This document shows positions 1 through 13,020 of a stretch of DNA of 64,000 nucleotides, piece by piece. Source of the DNA: Kryptolebias marmoratus. Taxonomy: Eukaryota > Chordata > Actinopteri > Cyprinodontiformes > Rivulidae. The position numbers and the translations under genes are program-made. Position 1 is the stretch's first letter, and every line of letters begins with the position of its first letter. The stretch covers positions 7,895,921 through 7,959,920 of the forward strand of contig NC_051443.1 in NCBI RefSeq assembly GCF_001649575.2, written 5' to 3'. The notes under the pieces are model-generated. The model was not told the origin of the DNA and made no database searches. It worked only from the letters and a program-made list of their open reading frames with translations.

Positions 1-165
1 AGTTTAAAGAACTGATTAGACTCTATGGAATGATTGATTCTGATTAGCTTTGTAGAGATGTGGTAGAGTGCTGTATGAATGTGTGTGTGGATGTTTGCGT
101 TGTAAAGCACTTTGAGTAGGCTAAAAAGGCGCTATATGAGTACAGTCTGTTTACTATTTGGGGAT
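1..165 (+). repeat. SINE family A, 3' part
   Basis: It begins AGTTTAAAGAACTGATTAGA and closes with TTGTAAAGCACTTTGAGT and AAAAGGCGCTATAT. The same body recurs at 25061-25215. The tRNA-like head, if present, is left of the window. Confidence 0.7.
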
Positions 166-329
166 TTATTTTCTTATGTTTCCCAAAGTAAAAAAAAACA
201 AAACAAACAGAGACATCCTCCATGTATTATAGCCTGAATGGCAGATTTAAAGGGTGTACACAGGCAGTAATTTAAATGAACCATTTTCACTCTTTGGAAA
301 CAATGTTATGTATGATCTCACACTATATT

Positions 330-575
330 GAGAGATTCAATGCAATCTGTAAGGACTATATGTTATGAATGACTCTCAGCTACCACCACACCAAAACCTT
401 AGCTGTCTGTAAAACTAACTGAGTTATATAATTTCTGGGTTGGCTAAAGTCTTGAAATGAGTTGCCTCCAAAAGTGAATCAGCTGTACATGTACATCCAG
501 TGGTTGCTTTCTGTTCAGTGGGTCATGAGATATTTTGCAAACATGACATACAAATGAACACAGACTGAGGCAAAA
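330..575 (+). repeat. Unassigned dispersed repeat R, copy 1
   Basis: Shared blocks: ATGACTCTCAGCTACCACCACACC, CTGTAAAACTAACTGAGTTAT, CAAAAGTGAATCAGCTGTAC and TCATGAGATATTTTGCAAAC. The same order recurs in the other R copies. No coding potential is seen. Confidence 0.6.
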
Positions 576-908
576 ACAGTATTGTCTGCTTCCAAATTGC
601 AATATGCTGGTGATAATGGTGATGTTTTGTTATCTTTTCTGAATGATCTTTGACTTTTTGGGGTTTTTTTGAAAATATGTCATGTTTCCTGTTCTTGTTT
701 ACTGAATGTTTATAAAAAATGGTTGTTTTCTGCTCTGATGTTATATTTTATGACCAAACAGATGCTTTATAAATCTGCCTGAGTCCTAATGTCAGTGCTA
801 CTATTTGCAGTGTTCTGATGAGTCTTTAAAACCCTTACCTTTCACATTTTTTATTGGCTCGTTTTAAATGTTACCTCGACACAAATTTGATTTTTATTTT
901 ATTTGCAG

Positions 909-3175
909 CTATTACGTGTGCGTGACACTGCTGATCTACTTTCTACCCCTGTGCATTATGGGATGGGCCTACATGACGGTGGGCTTCACCCTTTGGGCAA
1001 GTGAGATTCCCGGAGACTCATCTGAACACTACAGGCAGCAGCTCATCGCCAAACGAAAGGTGATGCAAACACACACGCCACAGGGATCACTGAACACAAT
1101 CATTTCACTTGATGGCTTTTTAATCCCCACATGTAAATACAAACCAGCCGAAGAGATTAAACAGGCTGTACACCTTCGTGTTCTTCATGTTCTCTGTGGC
1201 AGGTGGTGAAAATGATGATTGTGGTGGTGTGCACGTTCGCGGTCTGCTGGCTTCCCTATCACGTCTACTTTTTGCTGCACCAGTTTTTCCCAGAACTGTT
1301 CGAGCAGCGCTACATCCAGCAGGTCTACCTGACCATTATGTGGCTGGCCATGAGTTCCACCATGTACAACCCGATCATCTACTACTGTCTCAACAGCAGG
1401 TGGGTCAATTGCTTCCTGTCAAAATGGCTAGCTTTGATATACAGTGGCTGTTGAACTGTTTCTGTGTTGTTTTGCTGTAGTCTGTTTGTGTGTTCAGTCC
1501 TTTCCGGGTGTTTAAACCATTCTGCTGTGAAATATGTGTTTTCCCCTCGGCAGGTTCAGAGCAGGTTTCCAGCAGGCTTTTTGCTGCTGTCCTCCCACTG
1601 TCATGAAAGAAGAGCTGGAGCTCAAATCTCCCCGTTACCTGCAAACCCAGGTGTGTGTAAGGAAGGCTGAGATAAGGACCAGTTGGAACAATAAATTTGT
1701 CCAAACGTGTCTCCTCAGTTCAACTCATCTGCTGATGAAACCACCCTGTGTGCCAAAATGCAGTGGCACAGACAGCTAATCAAGTTATGTCTAAAGAAAA
1801 TACATAAAAACAAAATGATGCAAAACACAAAAATATGCTGCAAATCATTACTGCAAGTATTTTCATAAAAAGAAAAGGAAAAGATTAATAACGAAATATT
1901 CACTAAAAAGGGAATTTTAGTTTGACAACAAATAGAGAATTCAAGTCAAGTCAAGTTTATTTGTATAGCACATTTCAACAACAACAACAACAAGACTCTT
2001 CTTTTTCATTTTTGAAGGGATTTAAGTGAAAATTATAAGTTTTATATTACTGAGAGACACACTGGGTGAAAGAAAACACAAATTCATACATTTTAATATG
2101 TATGGATATTGATGTACAATTTGTATATGTGCCAAGAAAAGAGCTGTGGAAGTAGGAAGTGCTTGCTTGCAAAAGCGTAATTTAAATCAATAGAAAATTT
2201 GTTTAGATTTAGTCCATTTTACCACATTACAGATGTAACTGAACTTTAATACTTAAATATTTTTAAGTACCCTATTTGACTAACATTTCTGTATTTGAAG
2301 TTGTATTGTGGTTGGTTGTAGAAATGAATTTTTGTATTATTATAACCCTGTGTGGATTAGAGAAAATCCACAATAAATTTAAACTTGTGCACCCAAGTTT
2401 TGTTTAAAAAAATCATTGAACTTGGATGTTATATTATTACCCCCAAAGCAAAAAACTGTTAAAAAAAACTGTTAAAAAAAGAAACATCCATCCATTCATC
2501 CATCCATCCATCCATCTGTTTTTTCTCCTGAAACATGATTACCACAAGCTGTCAACTTTGTGTTGCAAACTGTGCTGGACTTTTAGAAGTGGACGCTTTT
2601 AGCCCTTACAGTAATTTACATAATGAGTTTTTCTTTCCTCTAAATTCATACATAATGTCTCATTTAAATGTGGGTAAACTGTATCAGAGACACTAATTGG
2701 TTGGCAGGAAAGTTTGATTCACACGTCTTCCTTTGCTGGGGTTTTGTTAATTAGATAGGTGTGCAAAAATCTATTTCCTGATTAGCATCTGAAAAGCCAA
2801 ACAATCCTTTGGCAAATCACAGCCAGAGAGTTTAAGTCAAACAGAAATAATTCTGTAAGTTTAACTGATCTAAAGATGGACTTTGTCATGTATAAATAAG
2901 CTTGCCTAAAAAACTCACATTTAGGAAGTGTTGTTTGGTTTACCTGTGTATTCATATTTGTATATAATATTTTTCTTTTTTGCTTCCAGGTGAGCTTATA
3001 TCGAGCGAGCCGGATGGAGACGGTCATTTCCGGTACTGTCAACCCTGCAAAAGGGGAGCAAAAACTTGCAGAGCTGCCACCCTGCAGTCCCCACAGCTGT
3101 CCTCATGTAAAGGTCACATCAAACGGCTCAGTCTCAGAGACGCTTCCCCAAAGCTCCCACATTTCCTCCCTCTAA
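909..3175 (+). CDS. tacr1: Tachykinin receptor 1 (substance P/NK1-type receptor), 3' exons; 5' end outside window
   Basis: Class A GPCR of the plasma membrane; the family binds substance P-type tachykinins and couples mainly to Gq. Four coding exons are seen: 909-1059, 1203-1399, 1554-1650 and 2990-3175 (stop TAA). All have AG/GT borders and join in frame. The first covers TM5 and the third intracellular loop ([15 protein letters not shown]). The second covers TM6 (FAVCWLPYH) and TM7 ([14 protein letters not shown], with the NPxxY motif). The third carries the helix-8 region with a CCC cluster (palmitoylation-type) and the block [12 protein letters not shown]. The fourth starts [13 protein letters not shown] and ends in a Ser-rich tail. 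RYLQTQ and xxYxxSRxETxIS match TACR1 better than TACR2 or TACR3. The N terminus through TM4 must lie left of the window. The intron between the last two exons splits the tail; as far as I recall mammalian TACR1 has no intron there. Paralogue (a/b) not decided. Confidence 0.9.
1944..1990 (-). mobile_element. LINE 3'-tail fragment (L2-like)
   Basis: On the minus strand it reads GAAATGTGCTATACAAATAA then ACTTGACTTGACTTGAAT, the same 3' terminus and short tail repeat as the copy at 7880-8155. Confidence 0.5.
2485..2516. repeat. Short (ATCC) microsatellite in tacr1 intron
   Basis: About seven ATCC units with one interruption. Confidence 0.85.
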
Positions 3176-3877
3176 CACTATTAATGCAGTATTCTGTGGT
3201 GAGGAAACAAAGTGCTGGTATGTGACTAAAACATGGCAGGGACCACGGCTACAATTCTTTTGTACAGATTAATTGTGTTATGTTGCTGTGATATTTTAGT
3301 CTGAACACATGACCAAGTGTTTCAATAACAAGTGGCTGCCTGCATTCTTATAGGATATATATATTAGAAACATATAATAGTATCTGAGACATATGGTTTT
3401 TCTTATTATTCCTGGTGTGGGCAGCTTCTTGGGCAGACAGTGGGACCCTGCCTTGCCCTGGCAACAGTATTCTGGCTTCATGATGCTATGTTTGTGTTGC
3501 GCAGAAACAGGGGCAATGCTTGTAAGCTCTGTGTGTAGAGACAGCACCTGTTGGACAGGATTAGTTCCTTGTTTTGACAATGTGCAAAACACGGTTCAGT
3601 TTACATCAGCCAGGTCACAGAGCAGCTGAATATAGCAGTTAGGACACAGGAAAAAGACACGCATAAAGCACCACTGGGACTGTAATGAAACAAACAAACA
3701 AAAAAGGATAGAGTAGGTGCCAGTCACAGCTAAGGACCAGGGGAAGAGGCTCATCACTGCAGACGATTGATGCTACTTTACCCTCGCGGTTGACAGGGGA
3801 AGAAAAGTAGTCAAAGAACTGGCATTCAGTTAGCCAGAATGTCTTATTTGTCAAATTGTTGTTTTAGTTGTTTATAG

Positions 3878-4145
3878 TAGCGGTCCTCAGCCTTTTTAGC
3901 TCCACGGATCGGTTCATTATCAGACAGTATTTTCACGGACCGGCCTTTAAAGGTGTGGCGGATAAATACAACAAAATAAAATGATATGACTGGAATGAAA
4001 ACGGGCGTATTTTTAAAACATAATAAATGTAAATCCAACATGTACTTGCAGCTTTATTAGTTGCGTCCTGGTATTGTGTTATCAACATGAATAACACCCT
4101 CTCCTCCCCCTGATGTTCTCTGGTCAATATGACGATGTTTAAACA
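3878..4145. mobile_element. hAT-like DNA transposon relic
   Basis: It contains GCGGTCCTCAGCC, CTCCACGGATCGGTTCATT and ACGGACCGGCCTTTAAAGGTG, followed by the AAATACAACAAAATAAAATGA block I recognise from a common fish hAT family. No transposase frame and no matching right end are seen. Confidence 0.6.
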
Positions 4146-4994
4146 TGGTCTTTAAAATAAGATACACCACAAATATAAAGTGCACAAAGAATACAACTCA
4201 GCATAACGCTGAACCAGTGGGAGCTCTGAGCCTGTTTCTCAGTAACGAGACGGTCCCATCTAGGGCTTCCAGAGACGTTTGTTTTTTACTCATTTTGCTG
4301 CTTGTGGGTTTGTTTTTAGCGGTAACGTATCAAGCGTTTTGACGCGCATCAAGCCCAGGTTGTGTCGGGAAGGCCGTCCTGTGTGAAACAATTGCCAGAT
4401 CTCTCATGCAAGTTTACTCATTGTGTTGACCCCTGCAAAAGAGAGCAGCCAAAAGAAAAACATGTGTTTATAGAACATGATGTTAAAACCACATGTTTTG
4501 ATGTCATGTAGTTGAAGTTCACATTGTTATACAGATCTATGGTCTATGCTTATTCCTCATGTTACACGGCAAGCTTCCATTGTTAGTTCATTGTGATGTT
4601 CTTGTTTAAGTCAGCAAAGTAGTTGTCCCAAACCAAACCTCTCATTCCATCGTTTTCAAAAAATGACCCACAATGGAGATCCAACTGAATAGCAGTTAGA
4701 GAATATTGGGAGTCGGGTTCGATGCTACTACTGATTAAATGATGTAGTCAGGTCCAGATCTGCTCAGACAGGTTTAGCCATGGCACTAGTGGAGCATCAG
4801 GAAGATGATCAAAGTGTCTATCTAGAGGAATGATGATTTCCAACAAGGTTTCTGGCATTTTCTTGGGATCCTAACCACCCACCCTTTAATCAGTTGCTTG
4901 CCCTCCTATTGTTTGGTTTCTCTGTCCCTGTCCAATGACTAATTGCCTTTTTGATGTGGGTCACTCTGTTGCCTAAATCAAACTTTAGTCTGGG

Positions 4995-5265
4995 CCCAGC
5001 TACAGACTGAATGTGCCCCTGTCAGCCTCATCCAAGTGTGAAGTCCTGCACTCTGGACTTAGTGAGATTTGAAGACAAGAACTACCAATTAACCAAACAT
5101 GCATGTTTTTGGTCTGCGGGAGGAAGTCGGAGTGCTTGGAGAAAACCCTCCCCTGCACAGAGAGAACATGTAAACTCCACACAGAAAGGCTGCAGCTGGG
5201 TTTTGAACCAGCAACCTTCTTGCTGTGAGGCAACAGCTCTAAGCACTGCCCCACCATGCTGAGGA
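4995..5265 (-). repeat. SINE family B (common teleost tRNA-headed type)
   Basis: The plus strand shows AACATGCATGTTTTTGGTCTG, AGAACATGTAAACTCCACACAG, GGGTTTTGAACCAGCAACC and CTTGCTGTGAGGCAACAG. These are the conserved blocks of this family in reverse. The 3' end is degraded. Confidence 0.75.
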
Positions 5266-6706
5266 GCAGCACATGAAAATGTATTGAAACAGACATTTGT
5301 TGTTTTATGCAGTAATTTTGGTGAACAGTTGTCTTAACAGCTTATTATCAGGTTTACAAGTATTTATAGTTATATAGGTTTACACATTATGTACAAAAAT
5401 AATAAAAATGTTGCTGTGTTGTTATGATTCTTTAAAATTGCAGAATTAATATCAAGATTTTTTTGTTCCAGCAGCTTTGTAATGTGTGAGCTTGTACTGT
5501 ATTGAGCAAAATATTTAAGACGATATTCAGAAACAGCTAAAGGGACCCAGATATCCTGCATAGCTAAGAGGAGAATATCCTGATAAGAAACATTTTGACC
5601 AAACTGTTTCAAAATATACTGGCACTGTTTTTACAAAAACTAAACATATCTGCTGAATGATGGAAAGAAAGAAGTCATAACTAATGAGCTCAGGTCAGAC
5701 TGAAACCCCGAAGAGCCTCCTGTAGATAAAGATCCTTAAAACCAGAAATGGTCTCAAAAAACAATTTGATAAAAGAAAACTGCTAAGTGTTTTGCAAACA
5801 TTTTAATTTATACTACAACCAACTGTCTGGAATATTTATGAATGTTAAAGTATTGTCTCAATTTGCACTGGAATAAAGTTTTGTGTTTGTAATCATCCAT
5901 TTTCTTTGCCATGTGTTTTGGGAGGTATTGGTTGTACTGACTTGGTGTTTAGGGTTCAACTTTATTCATACCAAAGGCAAACTGGATTAACTTGGAAGCA
6001 GTTAATTTTGAAAATAAATAAAGTTTTGTTGAATTGTTTCCTTAACTCATCTCTTCCTTCCTTTAGACACAGAGAGGAAGTGAGGAGAGAAGCTTCAGAT
6101 GTTCATTCTGAGCTGTAAAGACAGGGATTTGACAGGACTCTGACACCAAGCTGTGTGGGCCGTCGCTTTTCTGTCCAGGAAACCTTTTGTTCTGAGTCTG
6201 GACAGACTCTAATTTGCACACATTGAAAAATATGTTGACAGAAGCACACCGGTTGATGTTATAATTGAAACTGAGCAATAATTATTTTACAGTTATTCAA
6301 AAGTCTGAATGATCAAATGCACACTCGCAGTCACAGAAAACTGTTTACCTTCTAATACTTCCACTTGCTAAATGAAGTAAAAGACCCTTAGATCAGTTAT
6401 GGATGATTCTTGTAACACTGCTAAATACTGTTGATGAAAATAAGAGGACAATCAAGACATTTATGTTTTAAGCCTTTACACTTTTACTAATGTTTTTCAT
6501 CCAGGGAGGTATTTAATTGTCCGTTTAAAAATGAAATACAATAATACAGTCAGAACACTCGCTGTCAAAGCAAGACAGCTCTGATAAAGATGAAAAGGAA
6601 AAAGTCTGCCAGGGAAATAATCCTGTGTGAGTACTTCACCAAGCCTGGATTATCAGCGAACAAAACTTCCTTCTGCACAGAAACACCAAAATATCACAAC
6701 AATCTC

Positions 6707-6870
<164 letters not shown>

Positions 6871-7879
6871 TTAAAGGCTTTAAAACACCTACATGCCTAC
6901 ATGTAAAGCTATGAGGTTTATGTTATTTTTCTTTAAATTCCTTTCAAATGCAAATTTGACTGTTTTGACATTATAGATGGTATAGGTAGGGTGTCGCACA
7001 ACAAAGAATTGTTTGAATTTCATTTTTTAATTTCAAAAAAATTATGCTCCTAATGGTACATGAACCAAAAGTTGGCATCATGGTTACTATATCCATCTTT
7101 TTTATACAATGGGAATGTGAAAAATTGCCCTGAGTCAAATTAAGACCCAGAATGCTGACCCCAGACAACATGCAATCCAGAAAAGTTTGTAAAAAGCTTT
7201 ATTAAAGCACCCAGAGCTCTTGGGCATGTTCTGGTAATGAGAGGAGACAGCTGTTATTGAAGTTGTGTTAGTTGCTCTGTAGCTGCTTGTAAAACAGAAC
7301 TGTTTTCTTGTTTCAGGAGAGAGGGTGGGGTCTGGTTCAGGTGTGTATGGAGGAGAGAAAACGAGGAGGACGAGGAGCCAGTCGGTGGAGAGTGAGCAGG
7401 CAGGTAAGTGGCCAGGTGAGTATTGTTGCTGACCAGGTTTGACACAAAGCAACAGATCCACTCATTGGAGGAATCAACAGAGGAAGCAGTCACACTAAGA
7501 GAGCCACAAAGGACAGCAATGAGGGAGGTGGGACACAAGGGAAGATCTACGAAGGAGAACACACATAAGATGAACTCTACAAATTCGAGGAAATATGCTG
7601 AGAAAAGCTTAAACCTGATGTTCACCAGGTTCATATTAACTGTCCAGCACTGAGTGATGTCTGAGCTCTGCTTATATACATAAGAGCTTGATAAGATAAA
7701 AGAGATAAATGTCTGCAGGTGTGACCGCTTGAGGCAGAGGGAGAGTGAGGTGATAGCACCACCTGCTGGAGAGTCCTCAAACTGAAGTACTGCTCACAGT
7801 TCCACCTAGGAAATAAATTCTAGAAAGTCAAGGAACAGAAAAGAATAGAAGGTTCCCAGGGACTGCCTGGAACCCAGAA

Positions 7880-8155
7880 GACAATACTCTGCTAATTTTA
7901 GCAACTTTTAGAAACACGAGGTGCCTTTAAATCTCAACTTAAAACCCACCTGTTTAGAATTGCTTATGGCTAAATTAGGGTTAGAGTGCGGGGTTTTGAT
8001 GTCTTCGATGTTTTTCTCTTTCTTACTGTTTATTCATCGTCACATGCTGTTTTTATTTTGTTTTTTTTGTTTTTTTTTAAGTATGTAAAGCACCTTGAAA
8101 TGCCTTGCTGCTGAAATGTGCTATACAAATAAAATTTGACTGATTGATTGATTGA
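7880..8155 (+). mobile_element. LINE 3' end (L2-like), 5'-truncated
   Basis: The terminal region includes AAAACCCACCTGTTTAGAAT, GTAAAGCACCTTGAAATGCC and GAAATGTGCTATACAAATAA, then a (TTGA) tail. LINE 3' ends of this form are common in fish. Confidence 0.6.
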
Positions 8156-8964
8156 AAGGTTTTCCATACTCTGTTTTTGCATTTTGCATACACTTATCCA
8201 GTTTTGGAAAATACTAAAGTCTTTTAGCTTTTTCAAACTTTTCAAAACTGCAACTTGAACTCTGTTATTAATTTCAGTTATCAGTTCAGTTTATAAAATT
8301 GTCAATTTTTATTTTTGAGGCTTAGCTAAACTTATATTTTGAGTTTCCTATTGTAGAAAACATTTTTATTACCTTTGTAATAATATTATAGTCACTTAAA
8401 TCTTTGAAGTTTTAACACAATATGTAAATTTACCTTTTTAAACAATAAATCAATTCCTCAAATTAGCATCAGATTTGAATTTTCTGTCATAAATAACATT
8501 CTGTGATGGGACAAAACTAAATAATTAAACTAAGCAGCCCTAATTAATCAGTCTGGAGGTCTGTTACCAACATTAACAGTCCTGATGCTCCTTCAGGTGC
8601 TCCTTCTATCTGCAAAAAACTGCAAAATCCTTTAAGCTGTTATCATATCAACAAGTTTTCAATATATGTGTTTGAAAACAGGAAATATTATCTTGATTAA
8701 CAAAAGTGGTCAATGCAAACGAAAAGAATGCTGTCCCCCAACAGCTTGCATGTGTCTCCACCTGGCGGTCCAGTCTCAAAATTCAGCTCAGAGCAAACCT
8801 AACAGGCATAAAAAGCCCCTGATGGAGACAGATCATCCCTCTCCCTGCCCTATTATCCAAAGGTCATTTACCAAAACACGACAGATTTTTGTTATACTAG
8901 TTTTGAACACTTGTCCTGCCCGTTCAGGTCTCCTTTTCAATTAAACCCCCAGAAACAGGTTTCC

Positions 8965-9170
8965 CTACAGCAGGGCTCTACAACCTTTTTGTTTAAAAGA
9001 ACCATTTTCACCATCCTGCCAGCTTAGTAAAAGTTTGTAAAACCCACAATTTTTATACTCTTGAAACTCAGATGACAAACTTGATCATGTTTTATTTATA
9101 AAACATCAATTTTAAAAATACAGTTTGTGTTGGATTGTAACAGGCAGGACACATTTATTTGTGAACACAG
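8965..9170. mobile_element. hAT-like relic, one end only
   Basis: It begins CAGCAGGGCTCTACAACC then AAAAGAACCATTTTCACC, the form of a hAT terminus followed by the GAGCCATTT-type motif. The rest is degraded. Confidence 0.4.
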
Positions 9171-9329
9171 CACATTTATAGCTACTGATATGTGTACTAA
9201 TGCCAGGCATTAGAAAAGTCTGATAAAGTTATGCCATGCTTTACTTTACAATTACCTTCAAACACTGACTAAGAGACATGACTTTTAACTGTTGTGTATC
9301 TAAACTTCTGAAGATCTACGGTAAGAAAT

Positions 9330-9715
9330 GCTTTGAGCTACAATAATGACTTAGCAACTACCACACCTAATTTTAGCTGAATATCTGTAAAATTCACTGA
9401 GATCCAGACATTTTTGTGTAGGCTAAGGTTAATTAGCTGTGATGGCCATCTTGAATTTGGTCAACTCCAAAAGTTAATCAGCACTAGAGGTACAGACAAA
9501 GAAGGTTGACTCTAACAGTGAGTGTCCATGTTTTAAGCAAAGATGTTGCACCACGTGTTAGAGAGGATGTTCAGTTTCTACCACACCAAGTTTTGGCTCG
9601 ATAGCTGTAAGAAATTGGCTAAGTTATAAACATTTCTATGTTTTCTAAGATCAGCCATCTTGAATTAGGTTGAGTCCGAAAGGGATAAACAAACACAGAC
9701 ACAGAGACACACAGG
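9330..9715 (+). repeat. Unassigned dispersed repeat R, copy 2 (two tandem units)
   Basis: Two units about 220 bases apart each carry ACCACACC, an attached CTGTAAAA/AGAAATT...GCTAAG/GAG block, and GCCATCTTGAATT followed by TTGAGTCC or TCAACTCC. Confidence 0.65.
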
Positions 9716-10048
9716 TAAATACATAATAATATTAATAACAGTATGTGTATTCACTGTTATGCACACTGACCACTAGGAGCTCTCTTGTTGTAGGAGAGCT
9801 CTTCGTTTCTGTGTTTCAGGCTCACCACACCCTGCTGCCACACAGTGGCGGCTGGTGGAGTTTTCTCCAGGGGGGCTATAAATCCAAAATAGACATATAC
9901 CAAAGGTTTGAACGGTCCTATCTCTTGTACTGAAGAGGAGCTACTGCGCATGTACAACTTTTAACGAGAGTCTATGGACAAAGATTTTTGCGCCCCGGTG
10001 CGGAAATACGTCACCAATCAGACAACGTCGAAGAACGAAACAACTTTA

Positions 10049-10630
10049 CTTAGATTAGATTAGATTAGATTAGATTAGATAGCATTTATTGTCATCGAAC
10101 AGAATTCAACGAAATTTCCACCGCAGCTCCCGTGCAAGAAGTCAAATATATACAGTATAAATAAGCAAACACACAATAATAATAATATCAATATATACAA
10201 CTAAATTAACTAAAGGCACTCAACAATACCAAAGAAGTAGCAGCAGGTCCAATTATGGCAAAGTACAGATAATGTAACAGTGCAAAGTGCAGAACAATAT
10301 GGCTGTGTGGTGGTGGAGAATATGTATGTGTGACTGCGAGGTTATGATATATGTTGGAGGGGGGGACGACAGGGAGTAATGGCTCTGACGGCTGTGGGGA
10401 AGAAACTGTTTCTCAATCTATTTGTTGTAGTCCGTATATTTCTGTACCGCTTGCCCGATGGCAGCGGCACGAACAGTCTGTGACCCGGGTGGCTGGAATC
10501 CATCGCTATGGATCCAGCTCTCTTCTTGACCCGGTCTGTGTAAATAGAGTCCAGGTCTGGGAGGGGGCATCCCACAATGCCTTGTGCTGTTCTCACCACC
10601 CGTGTGCTGCTGAGAGTTAGAGGGATACAT
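10049..10630 (-). mobile_element. Non-LTR retrotransposon 3' end (Rex1/CR1-like) with (TCTAA) tail
   Basis: On the minus strand it encodes RTAQGIVGCPLPDLDSIYT, then SSHPGHRLFVPLPSGKRYR and NRLRNSFFPTAV, the conserved C-terminal motif of such reverse transcriptase proteins. A 3' UTR follows and ends in six ATCTA units at 10051-10080. It is 5'-truncated. Confidence 0.7.
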
Positions 10631-10919
10631 GACTCAACAAAGCTAGGATTTTATAATTAACATCTTTTTTACACTATATTTTTAGTGTATATCATGTAAT
10701 GTACTGTACAATACTATATATTATGTAAAATTTAACATCGTTATGTAGTTAATCATAAGCAGACATTTAAGGTGCTCAAATAAAAGATACTGTATCCAGA
10801 GCAAATAACCTAAATATAGCTGGATACACTGGTTAAGTAAACAGTAAAACAAGCTTCTTATAGCTTATACGCTTTCCTTTTCTTTTTTTTTATTGAGACG
10901 TAGTCCCTGAACTGTGCTG

Positions 10920-10949
10920 TATATATATATATAAAGAGAGAGAGAGAGA
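10920..10949. repeat. Compound (AT)(AG) microsatellite
   Basis: A short AT run is followed directly by a GA run. Confidence 0.85.
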
Positions 10950-11164
10950 AAATAGAAGTCTTTATCACTGAAGATAAAGGCTATTTAGATAAAGCGGACA
11001 GATGGCTTTGAACATAAAGATATACATTAATCTTCTGGCCCAGGATTCGTTCATCGACGCCCTCGTTCTGTGTCTCCTGTGGGGATTTGAGTCCTAGCAG
11101 AACAGTGACTGACTTTCTTTGTATCGTCTGCCACCAAAAGACGAAGGCAGAGAATAACATTTTT

Positions 11165-11560
11165 TGCTCATGTTTGTGTGTTTGTCTATGACCAAATTAT
11201 CTCAAGAACCCCTGGGCAAATGTTAATGAAACTTGTGTAAAGTAATAACTGGATGTACATCAACAAATCATTAACGTTTGTAGTCAGTTTGATTGAAGAT
11301 GGCTATCTCAGCCAACCAAACCTAACACAAAAATGGCTACATCTCAATCAGTTTTACAGATATTGACCTACAATTTGGTGTGGTAGTAGCTGAGAGCCAT
11401 TTCCGACACATACTCTGAGCGTAATGTATTGTGATATAGTATGAGATTGTGCTAATTAGTATTTTCAAGGTTTAACCAAAATGGCTTTAACTCCGTCATA
11501 AGATGATCTCAGTCTAAAACAGATATGAAAGGCAGTGGGCAATTTGCATTCCTTCCTGAA
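11165..11560 (-). repeat. Unassigned dispersed repeat R, copy 3, inverted
   Basis: The plus strand shows AAGAACCCCTGGGCAAATG, GAAGATGGCTATCTCAGCC, AAAATGGCTACATCTCAATC and TGGTGTGGTAGTAGCTGAGA, the reverse of the R blocks. Confidence 0.65.
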
Positions 11561-13020
11561 ATACTAGGTCTTTAAGTATTAATGACTTTAAAACACATTT
11601 GAAAGAATTCCTTTTTTTCCTTAGTTATCCTATATCAGTAGGGTGTTTGGGGGCCTTGGGTGTTTTACCTTTACATGGAGTGGAGCTTGAATGCTTGCAG
11701 ACATTTCAGATCATAAATACTTCTGCAACAATGTGTTCTTAACAATCAGGATTCAGGATTCAGTTTTTTCAGGGGTCTCTGTCATAATGCATTTACAATT
11801 TTCACTAATTCACAATTTTTTTTTCAAACCTGCTTTGTCCTGTTCTCATAGCTGTCTGTACCAGCATGTAGAACGAGGTGGTTTAATGTTTTTAACTTGG
11901 GTCTCATCTGATCAAGTAAAAAATATTTGTTTAATTGTTAAACTGAAATCCTTTTATATTCTTTAAGAACCTTTGTGAGAACGTATTGATTTATGCCAAC
12001 CTGATGAAGAAATGTTAAAACACTCTGAAAAGTATACAGACTACTTTCCAGCATGCCTGGAGTGTTTTGTTTTATGTGTAGTGCTCATTGTTTCCAGTTT
12101 CCATTTTCAACCTGATGCGGCTCCAATGAAATTAATACGTGGAATATCTTTGAAATGTCATTATTACTAGGACTATATGGTTTATTGAACACTTGAAGAC
12201 ACCCATCAAAGTGAAATTCCAGCAACCTTTTTCTTTCTTATCAGTTTTTATTTGAGTCTAATCCTCCCATCAATGAGACGCACAGAGAAAAGACTTGTTC
12301 CACATCAAAGTTAAACATTGATGAATTTATTATCTATAGTTTCTCCTTCATTCATACATTTTTTACAATGAAAAGGTACTTCAGAAAAAAGCATCACTCA
12401 TAGCCATCTGAAGGAATGCATTCAAATTCACACAAGGACAGCAGTAGTTTACAAAGAGGAGTGCGTTTGCTCGATTTGAATCATTGATTGCCAGAGATGT
12501 CTGCCTGGTGAGCCTCAAAAACAAACTAATTTTATCTTTATAATATTTATTGCACATAAAAACATTCTTAATGTTATCTGTAGTAAAGAAACATCTCCTC
12601 CATGATGAAGGCACAGTGGTAAAATATTCAACACCTGATTCTAAAAAAAAAAAAAAGTGATATTTTTTTTTTTGTTCCCTTGTTGAAGAAGCAGAAACAT
12701 TTCTCAAAATTTAAAACAAGAATTCCTGCCAGCATTAGTGGTTCTTTTCTGCTGCTCCTGAAGAAGAAGTGATGAAACTTGAAAATGTTCCAGCTCAGCA
12801 GAGATGACCACGGTAAAACAAACATTTCAAGCTGTCACATGTGCAGACAGATCCCTCTTCCTTTGATAAGATACTGTCACATATTTTAAAAATCAAGTTG
12901 GCGGACATCTTTGGCAGTTTTGTGAACTTTACGAGAAAACGTGGCATCAATTGCCTTGCTGAAAGATTTCCCCGTGCAGAATAGTCAATGTTTCAGTTCA
13001 CAATATAAGCTGTGTAGGGT

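Noticed and set aside
909..3175. Assignment as tacr2 or tacr3
   Set aside because: The RYLQTQ and SRxETxIS tail blocks match TACR1; the other two receptors differ there.
6040..6118. Strong splice-acceptor-like tract followed by a short open stretch
   Set aside because: No upstream exon or family match was found that could use it; tacr1 already has its stop at 3175.
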